Program-made: the position numbers and the translations under genes
Notes under the pieces: generated by a model
The model's database searches: none
Told to the model about the DNA's origin: nothing
The model's input: only the letters and a program-made list of their open reading frames with translations
Assembly (NCBI GenBank): GCA_036745275.1
Contig: DAIOGK010000013.1
Location: 23,398-87,397, forward strand
Length of the DNA stretch: 64,000 nt
Direction: 5' to 3'
DNA from: JAIUNP01 sp020161975
GTDB lineage: Bacteria; Pseudomonadota; Alphaproteobacteria; Rhizobiales; Beijerinckiaceae
Shown: positions 8,636 to 19,150 of the stretch, one piece after another
Position numbering within the stretch: the stretch's first letter is position 1
How the letters are laid out: the number at the start of each line of letters is the position of its first letter

Positions 8636-10112
8636 GCGTCCGGCGCACGGCATCCTGCCAGAGGGCGAGCCGCCGCTGGCGTTCCTTTGGGGCCATGGCG
8701 GGCGTGAAGCGACGTTCCAGCGACCATTTCCGACCGAAGGTTTCAGGGTCAGGAAAGGCACCGGCCTGAAGTCCGGCGAGATATGCGGCTCCCTGCGCTG
8801 TCGTTTCGGCAATGACGGGTCGATCCACCGGCGCATCGAGCAGATCCGCGAGACGCTGCATGGTCCAGTCACTTGCTGCCATGCCGCCATCCACCCTGAG
8901 AACCGTGTTGCCCTTGGTGCCCCAGTCATCGCGCATGGCACCGACGAGATCGGCCGTCTGGAAACAGACCGCTTCCAGCGCTGCACGGGCAATTTCCTTG
9001 GGCCCCGTGCCGCGCGTCAGCCCGTAAAGGGCACCCCGTGCTTCTGCATCCCAGTAGGGCGCTCCGAGACCCACGAAGGCCGGTACGAGAATGACATCCT
9101 GCCTCTCGTCCGCTGCTGCCGCCATCGGCCCCGTCTCACCGGCGCTGCCGACGATGCCGAGCCCATCGCGCAGCCATTGCACGGCGGCGCCGGCGATAAA
9201 GATCGAGCCTTCAAGCGCATAGGAGGTCTGCCCGCCAAGCCGATAGGCGATTGTGGTCAGCAGCCGGTTTTTGGAGGCGACAGGCGCTGCGCCCGTATTG
9301 ATCAGCGCAAAGCAGCCTGTGCCATAGGTCGCCTTCATCATCCCCGGGGTGAAGCAGGCTTGCCCCACGGTTGCCGCCTGCTGGTCGCCTGCAATACCGC
9401 GGATGGGCACGGGCGCACCGAAGATCGACGGCTCGGCGGTGCCGAATTCCGCAGCGCAATCCCGGATCTCCGGCAGGATCGCGCGGGGCACATCGAAAAG
9501 TGTCAGGAGTTGATCGTCCCAGTCGCCGGTGTGGATATTCATCAGCATTGTGCGCGAGGCATTGGTCGCGTCGGTAGCATGGACGCGCCCGCCGGTCAGC
9601 CGCCACAGGAGAAGGCTGTCGATAGTGCCGAAGGCAAGTTCGCCTTTCTCGGCCCGCGCCCGCGCGCCGGGCACATGATCGAGCAGCCATTTCACCTTGG
9701 TGGCGGAAAAGTAAGGATCAAGCAGCAGGCCCGTCCGTGCCGTGACATCCGGCTCCGCTCCCGCCTCGCGCAGGTCTGCGCAGGCGCTGGCCGTGCGCCG
9801 GTCCTGCCATACGATGGCGCGGTGGATCGCCTTGCCGGTCGCCCTGTCCCAGATGACCACCGTCTCACGCTGATTGGTAATGCCGATCCCTGCAAGATCG
9901 CGGGCTGCAACACCGGCTGCCTTCAGGGCCGCGCGCGCTGTCTCCACCACAGTGCGCCAGATATCCTCGGGGTCGTGCTCCACCCAGCCGCTATGCGGAA
10001 AGTGCTGCGGAAACTCCTGCTGGCCAACACCGGCAATCGAACCATCCTTGGCAAAGACGATCCCGCGGCTGGAGGTTGTCCCCTGATCGATCGCCAGAAT
10101 CTCGCCGCTCAT
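8628..10112 (-). CDS. glpK: Glycerol kinase
   Basis: A 494-residue FGGY-family kinase. It starts MSGEILAIDQGTTSSRG (phosphate-1 loop), contains the NQRETVVIWD substrate segment, GDQQAATVGQ (phosphate-2 region) and the adenosine motif VDGGMAASDWTMQ. It phosphorylates glycerol to sn-glycerol 3-phosphate using ATP. I start at 10112, with AAGGA upstream, rather than at in-frame codons as far as 10160, since the family begins just before AIDQGTTS. No glpF or glpD is nearby, so it seems monocistronic. The 3' end overlaps the IclR gene tail to tail. Confidence 0.96.
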   Translation of the reverse strand: MSGEILAIDQGTTSSRGIVFAKDGSIAGVGQQEFPQHFPHSGWVEHDPEDIWRTVVETARAALKAAGVAARDLAGIGITNQRETVVIWDRATGKAIHRAIVWQDRRTASACADLREAGAEPDVTARTGLLLDPYFSATKVKWLLDHVPGARARAEKGELAFGTIDSLLLWRLTGGRVHATDATNASRTMLMNIHTGDWDDQLLTLFDVPRAILPEIRDCAAEFGTAEPSIFGAPVPIRGIAGDQQAATVGQACFTPGMMKATYGTGCFALINTGAAPVASKNRLLTTIAYRLGGQTSYALEGSIFIAGAAVQWLRDGLGIVGSAGETGPMAAAADERQDVILVPAFVGLGAPYWDAEARGALYGLTRGTGPKEIARAALEAVCFQTADLVGAMRDDWGTKGNTVLRVDGGMAASDWTMQRLADLLDAPVDRPVIAETTAQGAAYLAGLQAGAFPDPETFGRKWSLERRFTPAMAPKERQRRLALWQDAVRRTLS

Positions 10113-10199
10113 GTCCGCCTGTCCTTTCCTCATCACTTTTGAGGGAGAACAGACGATCACGAGGGGAAAGGCAACAGGGTTTCTGGAACGCGGGGCGAT

Positions 10200-10535
10200 C
10201 TAGTGGCTGGAAACCGCGCCGCCGCTGGCCCGCCAGCCGGACATGCCGCCCGGATAATGACGAATATCGTCGCGCCCGGCGCAGGCGCCCAGCGCCCGGG
10301 CCGAGCGCCCGCCCGCCTGGCACATCAGGATCACGGGGCGATCCGTGGGCAGCGCCGCAGCGTCGAAGCGCGACAGTGGCAGGTTGATGGCGCCCGGCAC
10401 ATGGCCGGAGGCAAACTCGCCCGGCTCGCGGACGTCAACGACATGAACGGCGCCGGTTGCCGACGCCTGCTGCACATCCTCGAACGTCGCATGGCCCCCG
10501 CCGCCGAACAAGCGGCCCAAAATCCCCCCGATCAT
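10200..10535 (-). CDS. Single-domain rhodanese-like sulfurtransferase
   Basis: A 111-residue protein with one rhodanese domain: VDVREPGEFASGHVPGAINLP (CH2A region) and an active loop MCQAGGRSA with Cys72 as the persulfide-carrying nucleophile. The six-residue loop fits sulfur transfer rather than phosphatase activity. The N-terminus (GGILGRLFGGGG) is glycine-rich and is probably not a signal peptide. It overlaps the AhpD-like gene by 4 bases, so the two are translationally coupled, and both diverge from a BigR/SqrR-like regulator. A role in persulfide or thiosulfate handling is inferred from that context. Confidence 0.88.
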   Translation of the reverse strand: MIGGILGRLFGGGGHATFEDVQQASATGAVHVVDVREPGEFASGHVPGAINLPLSRFDAAALPTDRPVILMCQAGGRSARALGACAGRDDIRHYPGGMSGWRASGGAVSSH

Positions 10536-10891
10536 GCCGGGTTCTCCGCTTTCCTGGCCATCTGTTCATAAGCGCTGAGCGCGTGGCTGGCATACATCAC
10601 CGATGGACCGGCCCCCATGTAGACGGCCATCGAGAGGGTTTCCAGAATCTCCTCACGGCTCGCGCCCTGATCAATGCAGGCCTTGACGTGGAATGCGATG
10701 CAATCATCGCAGCGCACCGCTACGCCGATCGCCAATGCAATCAGTTCCTTGGTTTTCGTGTCGAGTGCTTTTGGCGCCAGTGCAGCCTGCGCGAGGCCGG
10801 AGAAGGCCTTCATCACTTCCGGTGCGCCGCCGCGCAGCCCCCGAAGATTCGCGGAAAATGAAGCCATCGCCTCGGGCCAGTTGTCGATCAT
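10532..10891 (-). CDS. Carboxymuconolactone decarboxylase/AhpD-like protein with CxxC
   Basis: A 119-residue all-helical protein of the CMD/AhpD family. The active motif reads ELIALAIGVAVRCDDCIAFH: Cys61-x-x-Cys64 with His68 four residues later and Glu49 upstream, the arrangement of the AhpD thiol peroxidase/reductase site. It is therefore a thiol-redox member rather than a true decarboxylase. It is the first gene of a two-gene unit with the rhodanese and starts 59 bases from the divergent ArsR-type regulator. Its substrate might be peroxide, persulfide or a rhodanese-bound sulfur; that is inference. Confidence 0.87.
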   Translation of the reverse strand: MIDNWPEAMASFSANLRGLRGGAPEVMKAFSGLAQAALAPKALDTKTKELIALAIGVAVRCDDCIAFHVKACIDQGASREEILETLSMAVYMGAGPSVMYASHALSAYEQMARKAENPA

Positions 10892-10932
10892 GATTTCACG
10901 CCGTCATTGTGTTATGGAAAAGGATGGAATTT

Positions 10933-10952
10933 ATATTAGAATAGTCTTATAT
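10933..10952. promoter_or_regulatory. AT-rich interrupted palindrome, candidate BigR/SqrR-type operator
   Basis: ATATTAG (10933-10939) and CTTATAT (10946-10952) form inverted arms with one mismatch and a 6-base spacer. The right arm overlaps the ATG at 10951 of the regulator. BigR/SqrR-type repressors bind AT-rich imperfect palindromes over their own promoter. No SD is visible before that ATG, and TATATT upstream could be a -10, so the transcript may be leaderless. Confidence 0.5.
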
Positions 10953-11262
10953 GAACGGGATGCAAGTCGAGAAATTGATCGCGCAGGCGGCGCGTGCCGA
11001 AGGGCTCTTGAAGGCGATGGGCAACCGCTATCGCCTGATGATCCTGTGCGAGTTGCATCGGGGTGAACAGTCGGTCAGCGCCCTGCAGGAGGCGGTGGGA
11101 CTGAGCCAGTCTGCCCTGTCGCAACATCTGGCGCGTATGCGTGCCGACAGTCTGGTCAAGACCCGCCGCGAGGCGCAGACGATCTATTATTCCCTGGCGA
11201 GCGAGGAAGCGGCACGGTTTATTGGCCTGATGTACGACATGTTTTGCTCATCCGCCGATTGA
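10951..11262 (+). CDS. ArsR-family regulator, BigR/SqrR-like persulfide sensor
   Basis: A 103-residue ArsR-type winged helix protein (recognition region VSALQEAVGLSQSALSQHLARMR). Two cysteines stand in the places used by the sulfane-sulfur sensors SqrR (C41/C107) and BigR: Cys33 in LMILC and Cys99 in YDMFC. Their separation of 66 residues matches those proteins. Metal-site motifs of classical ArsR/SmtB (ELCVCD) are absent. The prediction is that a di- or tetrasulfide bridge forms on exposure to persulfide and releases DNA. The divergent rhodanese/AhpD operon is the obvious target. An alternative start at ATG 10960 cannot be excluded, since neither start has a clear SD. Confidence 0.85.
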   Translation: MNGMQVEKLIAQAARAEGLLKAMGNRYRLMILCELHRGEQSVSALQEAVGLSQSALSQHLARMRADSLVKTRREAQTIYYSLASEEAARFIGLMYDMFCSSAD

Positions 11263-11280
11263 ACGGACGAATCGCCGCCC

Positions 11281-13440
11281 TTGAGTTCGGCATCCGCCTT
11301 CGCTACCGATCAGGGATCGACGACGAACGGTGGGGTGGAAGACGTGAGGCATATCGCGCAATTTGGCCCTGTTCGTCTTGGCCGGCAGGCTGCTGTCGCA
11401 GTGATCGAGATCGATAACCAACCGGTCAACGCGACAAGCCAGGCGGTCCGCGCGGGCCTTCTGGCCGCCGTCGAGGCCGCCGAGCGCGATCCCGAGACCG
11501 GTGCGGTGGTCATCGCCTGCGCCGGGCGCACCTTTACGGCCGGCGGCGACATTTCCGAGTTTGGCAAGACACCGCTCCTGCCCCACCTTCCCGTGGTGCT
11601 GAACAGGATCGAGGCCGCGACAAAACCTGTTGTGGTGGCCTGGCATGGCACGGCGCTGGGAGGCGGTTGTGAGATCGGACTCGCTGCCCACGCCCGCGTG
11701 ATGGCGGCGGATGCACGGATCGGTCTGCCGGAAGTTCGGCTCGGGCTCTGCCCCGGCGCGGGCGGCACACAGCGCCTGCCGCGTCTATGTGGCGTCGTGA
11801 CAGCGATCGATCTTGCCACCTCGGGCCGGATGATGGCGGCGGAAGACGCGCTGAAGTCAGGCATCGTCGACGAGATTGCCCATGGGGATCTGCGCGCGGC
11901 GGCGTTGGCGCGGGCGACAGCGATGATTGGCGCCCCCCTGCGCCGCACGGGAGAAATCCCGGTGCCGGACAGCCCGCCCGACGCGGTCGCCGCTGCCGAA
12001 GCCAGGGCCAGGAAGGAGGCACGCGGGCGGATTGCGCCCGAGCGGATCATAGGCCTCATCCGCCGTGCCGGCATTGTGCCTTTTGCCGAGGGGCTGGCCG
12101 AGGAGCGTGCGACCTTTTTCGAGCTGATGGCGACCGATCAGTCGCGGGCGCTGCGCCATGTTTTCTTTGCCGAGCGCGAAGTGGGCAAGATCAGGGACAT
12201 CGAGGGGGTCAATGCCCGCCCCATATCGCGGATCGGCGTCATCGGTGCCGGCACGATGGGCGCGGGGATTGCTGTTGCCCTGCTGGATGCCGGCTACCCG
12301 GTAACTATCATCGAGACGGATGTGGCGGCGCTGGAACGCGGGCGTGATCGCATCGGTGCACTCTATGACCGGATGCTGGCTTCCGGGCGACTGACGGCGG
12401 AAGACAGGGCGTTGCGCCTTTCCGGTGCGACCTTCTCTGCCGAACTTGCAGACCTTGCCCAGGTCGATCTGGTCATCGAGGCGGTGTTCGAGGACATGGC
12501 GGTCAAGAAGGGCCTGCTCGTCCGGCTTGAGGCGGTGACGCGCGCCGATGTGATCCTTGCGACCAACACGAGCTATCTCGATCTGAACGAGATGGCGGGC
12601 GTCCTCGCCCGGCCGCAGAATCTGGTTGGGCTGCACTTTTTCTCGCCTGCCCATGTCATGAAACTGCTGGAGATCGTGCGGGCGAAGCGGACCGCGCCGG
12701 ATGTCCTGGCCAGTGCCGTCACGCTTGGCCGGCGCCTGAAGAAGGTCGCGGTCGTCTCTGGCGTCTGCGACGGCTTCATCGGCAACCGGATTCTGGCGAA
12801 GTACCGCGCGCAATGCGAGTTCATGCTGGAGGAAGGCGCCCTGCCGCAGGAAATTGACACGGCGCTGGAAACCTATGGCTTTCCCATGGGCCCCTTTGCC
12901 GTGCAGGATCTTGCCGGCCTCGACATCGCCTGGGCGCGGCGAAAGCGTCTCGCCCCCACGCGCCTGCCCGATGAGCGCTACGTACCGCTCGCTGACAGGC
13001 TGTGCGAGTTGGGCCGGTTCGGGCAGAAGACCGGATCCGGCTGGTACCGCTACGAGGGTGGCAAGCGCCTCGTTGATCAAGCTGTGACCGACCTCATTCT
13101 TGAGCACAGCCGCGCGATCGGCATGGAGCGCCGCCAGATCACGCCTCAGGAAATCCAGGCCCGTGCATTGGCGGCGATGGTCAACGAAGGCGCCAGGATC
13201 GTCGCAGAAGGCATCGCCTGCCGCCCGCTCGACATCGATATCGTGATGATCAACGGCTACGGTTATCCTGCCTGGCGCGGCGGACCGATGCATGAGGCGG
13301 ACCGGATCGGCCTGCCGGCCATCCTCAAGACGCTGAAGCCCATGCAGACCCGCGACGGGCCGGCGTTCGAGGCCTCGGCGCTTCTTGTGGAAATCGCGGC
13401 CGAAGGCGGCACGCTTGCACAACTGAATATCCGCGGTTGA
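11281..13440 (+). CDS. Bifunctional enoyl-CoA hydratase / 3-hydroxyacyl-CoA dehydrogenase (FadJ/FadB-type)
   Basis: The 719 residues combine a crotonase domain (GGGCEIGLAAHARVMAA and PEVRLGLCPGAGGTQRL, with both catalytic Glu) and a 3-hydroxyacyl-CoA dehydrogenase (NAD motif GVIGAGTMGAGIA; LHFFSPAHVMKLLEIV with the catalytic His and Glu; a second C-terminal dehydrogenase domain). It hydrates enoyl-CoA and oxidises the L-3-hydroxyacyl-CoA in beta-oxidation. No thiolase partner is adjacent. The frame opens with TTG 11281 after a poor SD; GTG 11344 (698 aa) is a reasonable alternative because homology begins near HIAQFGPVRLG. It lies 18 bases after the BigR-like gene on the same strand, so read-through is possible. 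It abuts folC end to end with no intergenic base. Confidence 0.92.
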   Translation: MSSASAFATDQGSTTNGGVEDVRHIAQFGPVRLGRQAAVAVIEIDNQPVNATSQAVRAGLLAAVEAAERDPETGAVVIACAGRTFTAGGDISEFGKTPLLPHLPVVLNRIEAATKPVVVAWHGTALGGGCEIGLAAHARVMAADARIGLPEVRLGLCPGAGGTQRLPRLCGVVTAIDLATSGRMMAAEDALKSGIVDEIAHGDLRAAALARATAMIGAPLRRTGEIPVPDSPPDAVAAAEARARKEARGRIAPERIIGLIRRAGIVPFAEGLAEERATFFELMATDQSRALRHVFFAEREVGKIRDIEGVNARPISRIGVIGAGTMGAGIAVALLDAGYPVTIIETDVAALERGRDRIGALYDRMLASGRLTAEDRALRLSGATFSAELADLAQVDLVIEAVFEDMAVKKGLLVRLEAVTRADVILATNTSYLDLNEMAGVLARPQNLVGLHFFSPAHVMKLLEIVRAKRTAPDVLASAVTLGRRLKKVAVVSGVCDGFIGNRILAKYRAQCEFMLEEGALPQEIDTALETYGFPMGPFAVQDLAGLDIAWARRKRLAPTRLPDERYVPLADRLCELGRFGQKTGSGWYRYEGGKRLVDQAVTDLILEHSRAIGMERRQITPQEIQARALAAMVNEGARIVAEGIACRPLDIDIVMINGYGYPAWRGGPMHEADRIGLPAILKTLKPMQTRDGPAFEASALLVEIAAEGGTLAQLNIRG

Positions 13441-14757
13441 TCAGGAGGGCAGCGACCCGTCGGCCTTCAACACCTCGCCGGCAAGATAGAGCGAGCCGGC
13501 GATGAGGATGCGCGGCGCTGCCGTCCAGTCGCGCGCCGCAAGAAAACGCAACGTTTCGCTGACATTGCCGGCGGTGGCGGCAACAAGGCCCATGGTTCGC
13601 GCGGTCGTGGCAATGTCGGCGGCGGGGCGGGCCGCCGGCGTCTCGTCAATATCAACCGCGTAGATTTCCTGCGCCAGGCCGCGGAAGGGTTCAAGAATGG
13701 CGCGCGTATCCTTGCGGGCCATGAGGCCAATGATCAGAACGAGCGGCCTCGGGTCGCGCTCCTCGATTTCGCCGATGGCTTCGGCGAGGACACGCGCACC
13801 GTCCTCATTGTGCCCGCCGTCAAGCCAGAGATCGGCGCCCTGCGGCGCAAGACCGGCAAGATTTCCCGTCAGGCGCTGAAGCCGGGCCGGCCATTCGGCG
13901 TTGAGCAGCCCCTTCTCGATCGCGGCAGCCGCAAATCCCGGCCCGAAGACCGTGCGCAGCGCTGCAATTGCCGTACCGGCATTGCCATGCTGATGGCGGC
14001 CCCTGAGGCGGGGCAGCGGAAGGTCGATGAGGCCCTGGTCGTCCTGGTAGACCAGCCGCCCGTTTTCCTCATGCACACCGAAATCCTGCCCGCCAACAAA
14101 GGCGCGCGCGCCGACCCGTTCCGCTTCCCGTTGCAGGATATGCGAGGCCTCATCGGCCTGTGCCGCGATGATCGCAGGCACACCACGTCGCATGATGCCG
14201 GCCTTGGTCCGGGCGATCTTTTCGACGCTGTCGCCGAGATGCTCGCGGTGGTCCATCGAGATCGGCGCATGCACGGTCGCCGCCGGACGTTTGAAGACGT
14301 TGGTCGCATCGAAAGCGCCGCCCAGCCCCACCTCGATCAGGCAGACATCATGCGGCGTTTCGGCGAAAAGATGGAAGGCAGCAGCGGTCGTGATCTCGAA
14401 AAAAGTAACCGGATCGCCCGAATTCACGGCCTCGACATGCTCGAAAGCGGCGACGAGCTGCTCTTCGCTCACCAGCCGGCCGCCGCCCGGTGCGGCCAAC
14501 CTGATGCGCTCGTGGAAGGAGACGAGATGCGGCGAAGTAAAGCAGTGAACGCGCTGGCCATCGGCTTCCAGCATCGCCCGGAGAAAGGCGATGGTCGAAC
14601 CCTTGCCGTTGGTGCCGCCAACATGGATGACCCGGGCCATTCGTTCTTCTGGGTGACCGAGCTTGGCCAGCAAGCGCTCAACACGTCCCAGCGACAGGTC
14701 GATGAGAACCGGGTGCAGCGCCTGGAAGCGGTGAAGATAGGTTTCAGACAGCTTCAT
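13441..14757 (-). CDS. folC: Dihydrofolate synthase / folylpolyglutamate synthase
   Basis: A 438-residue Mur-ligase-type enzyme with the P-loop GGTNGKGST (residues 47-55), the FTSPHLVSFHERI segment, a metal-binding MDHREHLG loop and the C-terminal LDGGHNEDGARVLAEAI region. It adds glutamate to dihydropteroate and extends folate polyglutamate chains. It is last in trpA-accD-folC, starting 13 bases after the accD stop, an association typical of alphaproteobacteria. Confidence 0.95.
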   Translation of the reverse strand: MKLSETYLHRFQALHPVLIDLSLGRVERLLAKLGHPEERMARVIHVGGTNGKGSTIAFLRAMLEADGQRVHCFTSPHLVSFHERIRLAAPGGGRLVSEEQLVAAFEHVEAVNSGDPVTFFEITTAAAFHLFAETPHDVCLIEVGLGGAFDATNVFKRPAATVHAPISMDHREHLGDSVEKIARTKAGIMRRGVPAIIAAQADEASHILQREAERVGARAFVGGQDFGVHEENGRLVYQDDQGLIDLPLPRLRGRHQHGNAGTAIAALRTVFGPGFAAAAIEKGLLNAEWPARLQRLTGNLAGLAPQGADLWLDGGHNEDGARVLAEAIGEIEERDPRPLVLIIGLMARKDTRAILEPFRGLAQEIYAVDIDETPAARPAADIATTARTMGLVAATAGNVSETLRFLAARDWTAAPRILIAGSLYLAGEVLKADGSLPS

Positions 14758-14770
14758 GGCGGCAGGAAAA

Positions 14771-15628
14771 TCAGGCTGCGACCGGCGCAGCCTTGGTCAG
14801 GATACGGCAGAGATTGCCAACGGTCGCCTTCATGTCCTTGCGGTGCACCACCATGTCGACCATGCCGTGTTCGCGCAAGTACTCGGCGCGCTGGAAGCCT
14901 TCGGGCAGCTTCTCGCGCACGGTCTGTTCGATCACGCGCGGGCCGGCAAAGCCGATCAGCGCGCCCGGTTCGGCCAGATGCACGTCGCCGAGCATGGCAT
15001 AGGATGCAGTGACGCCGCCGGTGGTCGGATTCGTCATGACGACAATGTAGGGCTTCTTCGCCGCACGCAGGCGGCGGATCGCCACCGTGGTGCGCGGCAT
15101 CTGCATCAGCGACAGGATGCCTTCCTGCATTCGAGCACCGCCCGAGGCGGTAAAGAGCACAAAGGGCGTGCCGCGTTTGGCAGCGGTCTCAAGCCCGGTG
15201 ATCACGGCTTCGCCGGCCGCCATGCCCAGCGAACCGGCAATGAAATCCATGTCGTGCGCGCCGATGGTGACCGGCAGCCCATCGAGCTTGCCATAGCCGA
15301 GCTTGACCGCATCGTTGAGGCCGGTAGTTGCGCGCGCTTCCTTCAGCTTGTCGATGTAACGATCCTTGCCACGGAATTTCAGCGGATCAATCGGCATTTC
15401 GCGTACCGGAATATCCTCAAAGGCGCCGTCGTCGAACATATGGGCAAGACGCGCCTTCGCGCTCATCTTCAGGTGATGCTCGGATCCGGGAATGACGAAG
15501 AGATTGGCTTCCACATCCTTGTGAAACACCATCTGCCCGGTATCGGGGCACTTGATCCACAGGTTCTCGGGCGTTTCGCGGCGCCAGAGGTTGGTGACCT
15601 TGGGAAGCGCGTTGGTGATCCAGTTCAT
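14771..15628 (-). CDS. accD: Acetyl-CoA carboxylase carboxyltransferase subunit beta (zinc-finger cysteines lost)
   Basis: A 285-residue carboxyltransferase beta subunit. The crotonase-like core is intact, including GGARMQEGILSLMQM, NPTTGGVTASYAMLGD and AEPGALIGFAGPRVIEQT. It should form the carboxyltransferase with AccA to make malonyl-CoA. The N-terminal CxxC...CxxC zinc ribbon is degenerate: of four ligand positions only Cys27 remains, the others being Thr30, Ile46 and Ser49. This reduction is, to my knowledge, common in Hyphomicrobiales AccD. It lies 38 bases downstream of trpA and is likely co-transcribed. Confidence 0.96.
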   Translation of the reverse strand: MNWITNALPKVTNLWRRETPENLWIKCPDTGQMVFHKDVEANLFVIPGSEHHLKMSAKARLAHMFDDGAFEDIPVREMPIDPLKFRGKDRYIDKLKEARATTGLNDAVKLGYGKLDGLPVTIGAHDMDFIAGSLGMAAGEAVITGLETAAKRGTPFVLFTASGGARMQEGILSLMQMPRTTVAIRRLRAAKKPYIVVMTNPTTGGVTASYAMLGDVHLAEPGALIGFAGPRVIEQTVREKLPEGFQRAEYLREHGMVDMVVHRKDMKATVGNLCRILTKAAPVAA

Positions 15629-15666
15629 GGTTCAGGCTCCTGTCCGCGAAGGGCGAGGGAAAGCGA

Positions 15667-16521
15667 TCAAAGTGTCCGTTTGGTGGCGCGAACGGCCCCG
15701 CCGAGGCTTTCAACGAGGTCCGTGACAGCGCTGACGGTTCGCGGCCCGGCGCGGCCCTGATCGTCGAGCGTTTGCCGGAGGGCATCGATCAGCGCCGAGC
15801 CGACGACGACCCCATCCGCATGGGCAGCGATGGCGGTCGCGTGGGCCGGCGTCTTGACACCGAACCCGACCGCGACGGGCAGGCTGGTGTGCTGCTTGAT
15901 GCGGCGCACCGCCCGGCCAACCTGGTCGAAATCCGGGGTGGCCGCGCCGGTGATGCCGTTGATCGAGACGTAATATACAAAGCCGGAGGTGTTTTCGAGC
16001 ACGGTCGGCAGGCGCCGCTCATCCGTTGTCGGCGTGGCGAGACGGATGAAGCTGATGCCGGCCTTCAGCGCGGGCAGGCAGAGTTCGTCATCCATCTCCG
16101 GCGGTAGGTCGACCACGATCAGTCCATCGACGCCCGCAGCCTTGGCGGCGGTCAGGAAGCGTTCGACGCCATAGACGTAGATCGGGTTGTAATAGCCCAT
16201 CAGAACGATGGGTGTGTCCCGGTCGCCGGCCCGGAAGGCGGCGATCATGTCGAGTGTGCGCTGGAGCGTCTGCCCGCCCTTCAGCGCACGCTGTCCGGCA
16301 AGCTGGATTGCCGGTCCATCCGCCATGGGATCGGAAAACGCCATGCCGATCTCGATCACATCGGCGCCGGCTGCGGGCAGGGCCTTGAGAATGGCCATGG
16401 CCGTTTCGGCATCGGGATCGCCCGACATTACGTAGGTCACGAGCGCGGCGCGGCCTTCGGCGGCGCAGGCGGCAAAGCGGGCGGAGAGGCGCGAGGCGCC
16501 CGTCGTTTCTGGCACGGTCAT
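15667..16521 (-). CDS. trpA: Tryptophan synthase alpha subunit
   Basis: A 284-residue TIM barrel. The catalytic pair is present as Glu57 in IEIGM and Asp68 in SDPMADGP, with the E. coli spacing of 11 residues. GYYNPIYVYG and the C-terminal phosphate-binding GFGVKTP segment are also seen. It cleaves indole-3-glycerol phosphate to indole and glyceraldehyde 3-phosphate and channels indole to TrpB. ATG 16521 is chosen over the open frame to 16602 because GGAG lies 6 bases upstream and the family begins near here. Its usual partners trpF-trpB lie about 9 kb away on the same strand. Confidence 0.96.
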   Translation of the reverse strand: MTVPETTGASRLSARFAACAAEGRAALVTYVMSGDPDAETAMAILKALPAAGADVIEIGMAFSDPMADGPAIQLAGQRALKGGQTLQRTLDMIAAFRAGDRDTPIVLMGYYNPIYVYGVERFLTAAKAAGVDGLIVVDLPPEMDDELCLPALKAGISFIRLATPTTDERRLPTVLENTSGFVYYVSINGITGAATPDFDQVGRAVRRIKQHTSLPVAVGFGVKTPAHATAIAAHADGVVVGSALIDALRQTLDDQGRAGPRTVSAVTDLVESLGGAVRATKRTL

Positions 16522-16672
16522 GGCCGGCTCCGTTAGCACGGACCGGCGCGCAAGGAAACGCCTTCGCTGCTGTCTCAACAATGGCGGGGAAGAATCGGCC
16601 ACAGGGCATGAATTCCGGCCGGCGAATTGCTATATTCCGATTACGAATCAATGAACTGGAAAGCGTTCAGGT

Positions 16673-19108
<2,436 letters not shown>

Positions 19109-19115
19109 TCGCCCT

Positions 19116-19140
19116 GCCGGCGGCTCTTGCCGCCGCCGGC
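19116..19140. terminator. GC-rich hairpin between gyrB and uxuA
   Basis: GCCGGCGGC (19116-19124) pairs perfectly with GCCGCCGGC (19132-19140) around a 7-base loop. No T-run follows on either strand, so efficiency is uncertain. It lies between two convergent genes, 7 bases after gyrB and 10 before the end of uxuA. Confidence 0.4.
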
Positions 19141-19150
19141 CGATGCGCTG

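Noticed and set aside
8289..10142. 617-codon open frame antisense to glpK
   Set aside because: Shadow of a highly biased GC-rich gene; no family resemblance, and it runs through the IclR gene in another frame.
11857..13422. 521-codon antisense frame in the FadJ-like gene
   Set aside because: Same cause: high GC and codon bias suppress stops on the opposite strand.
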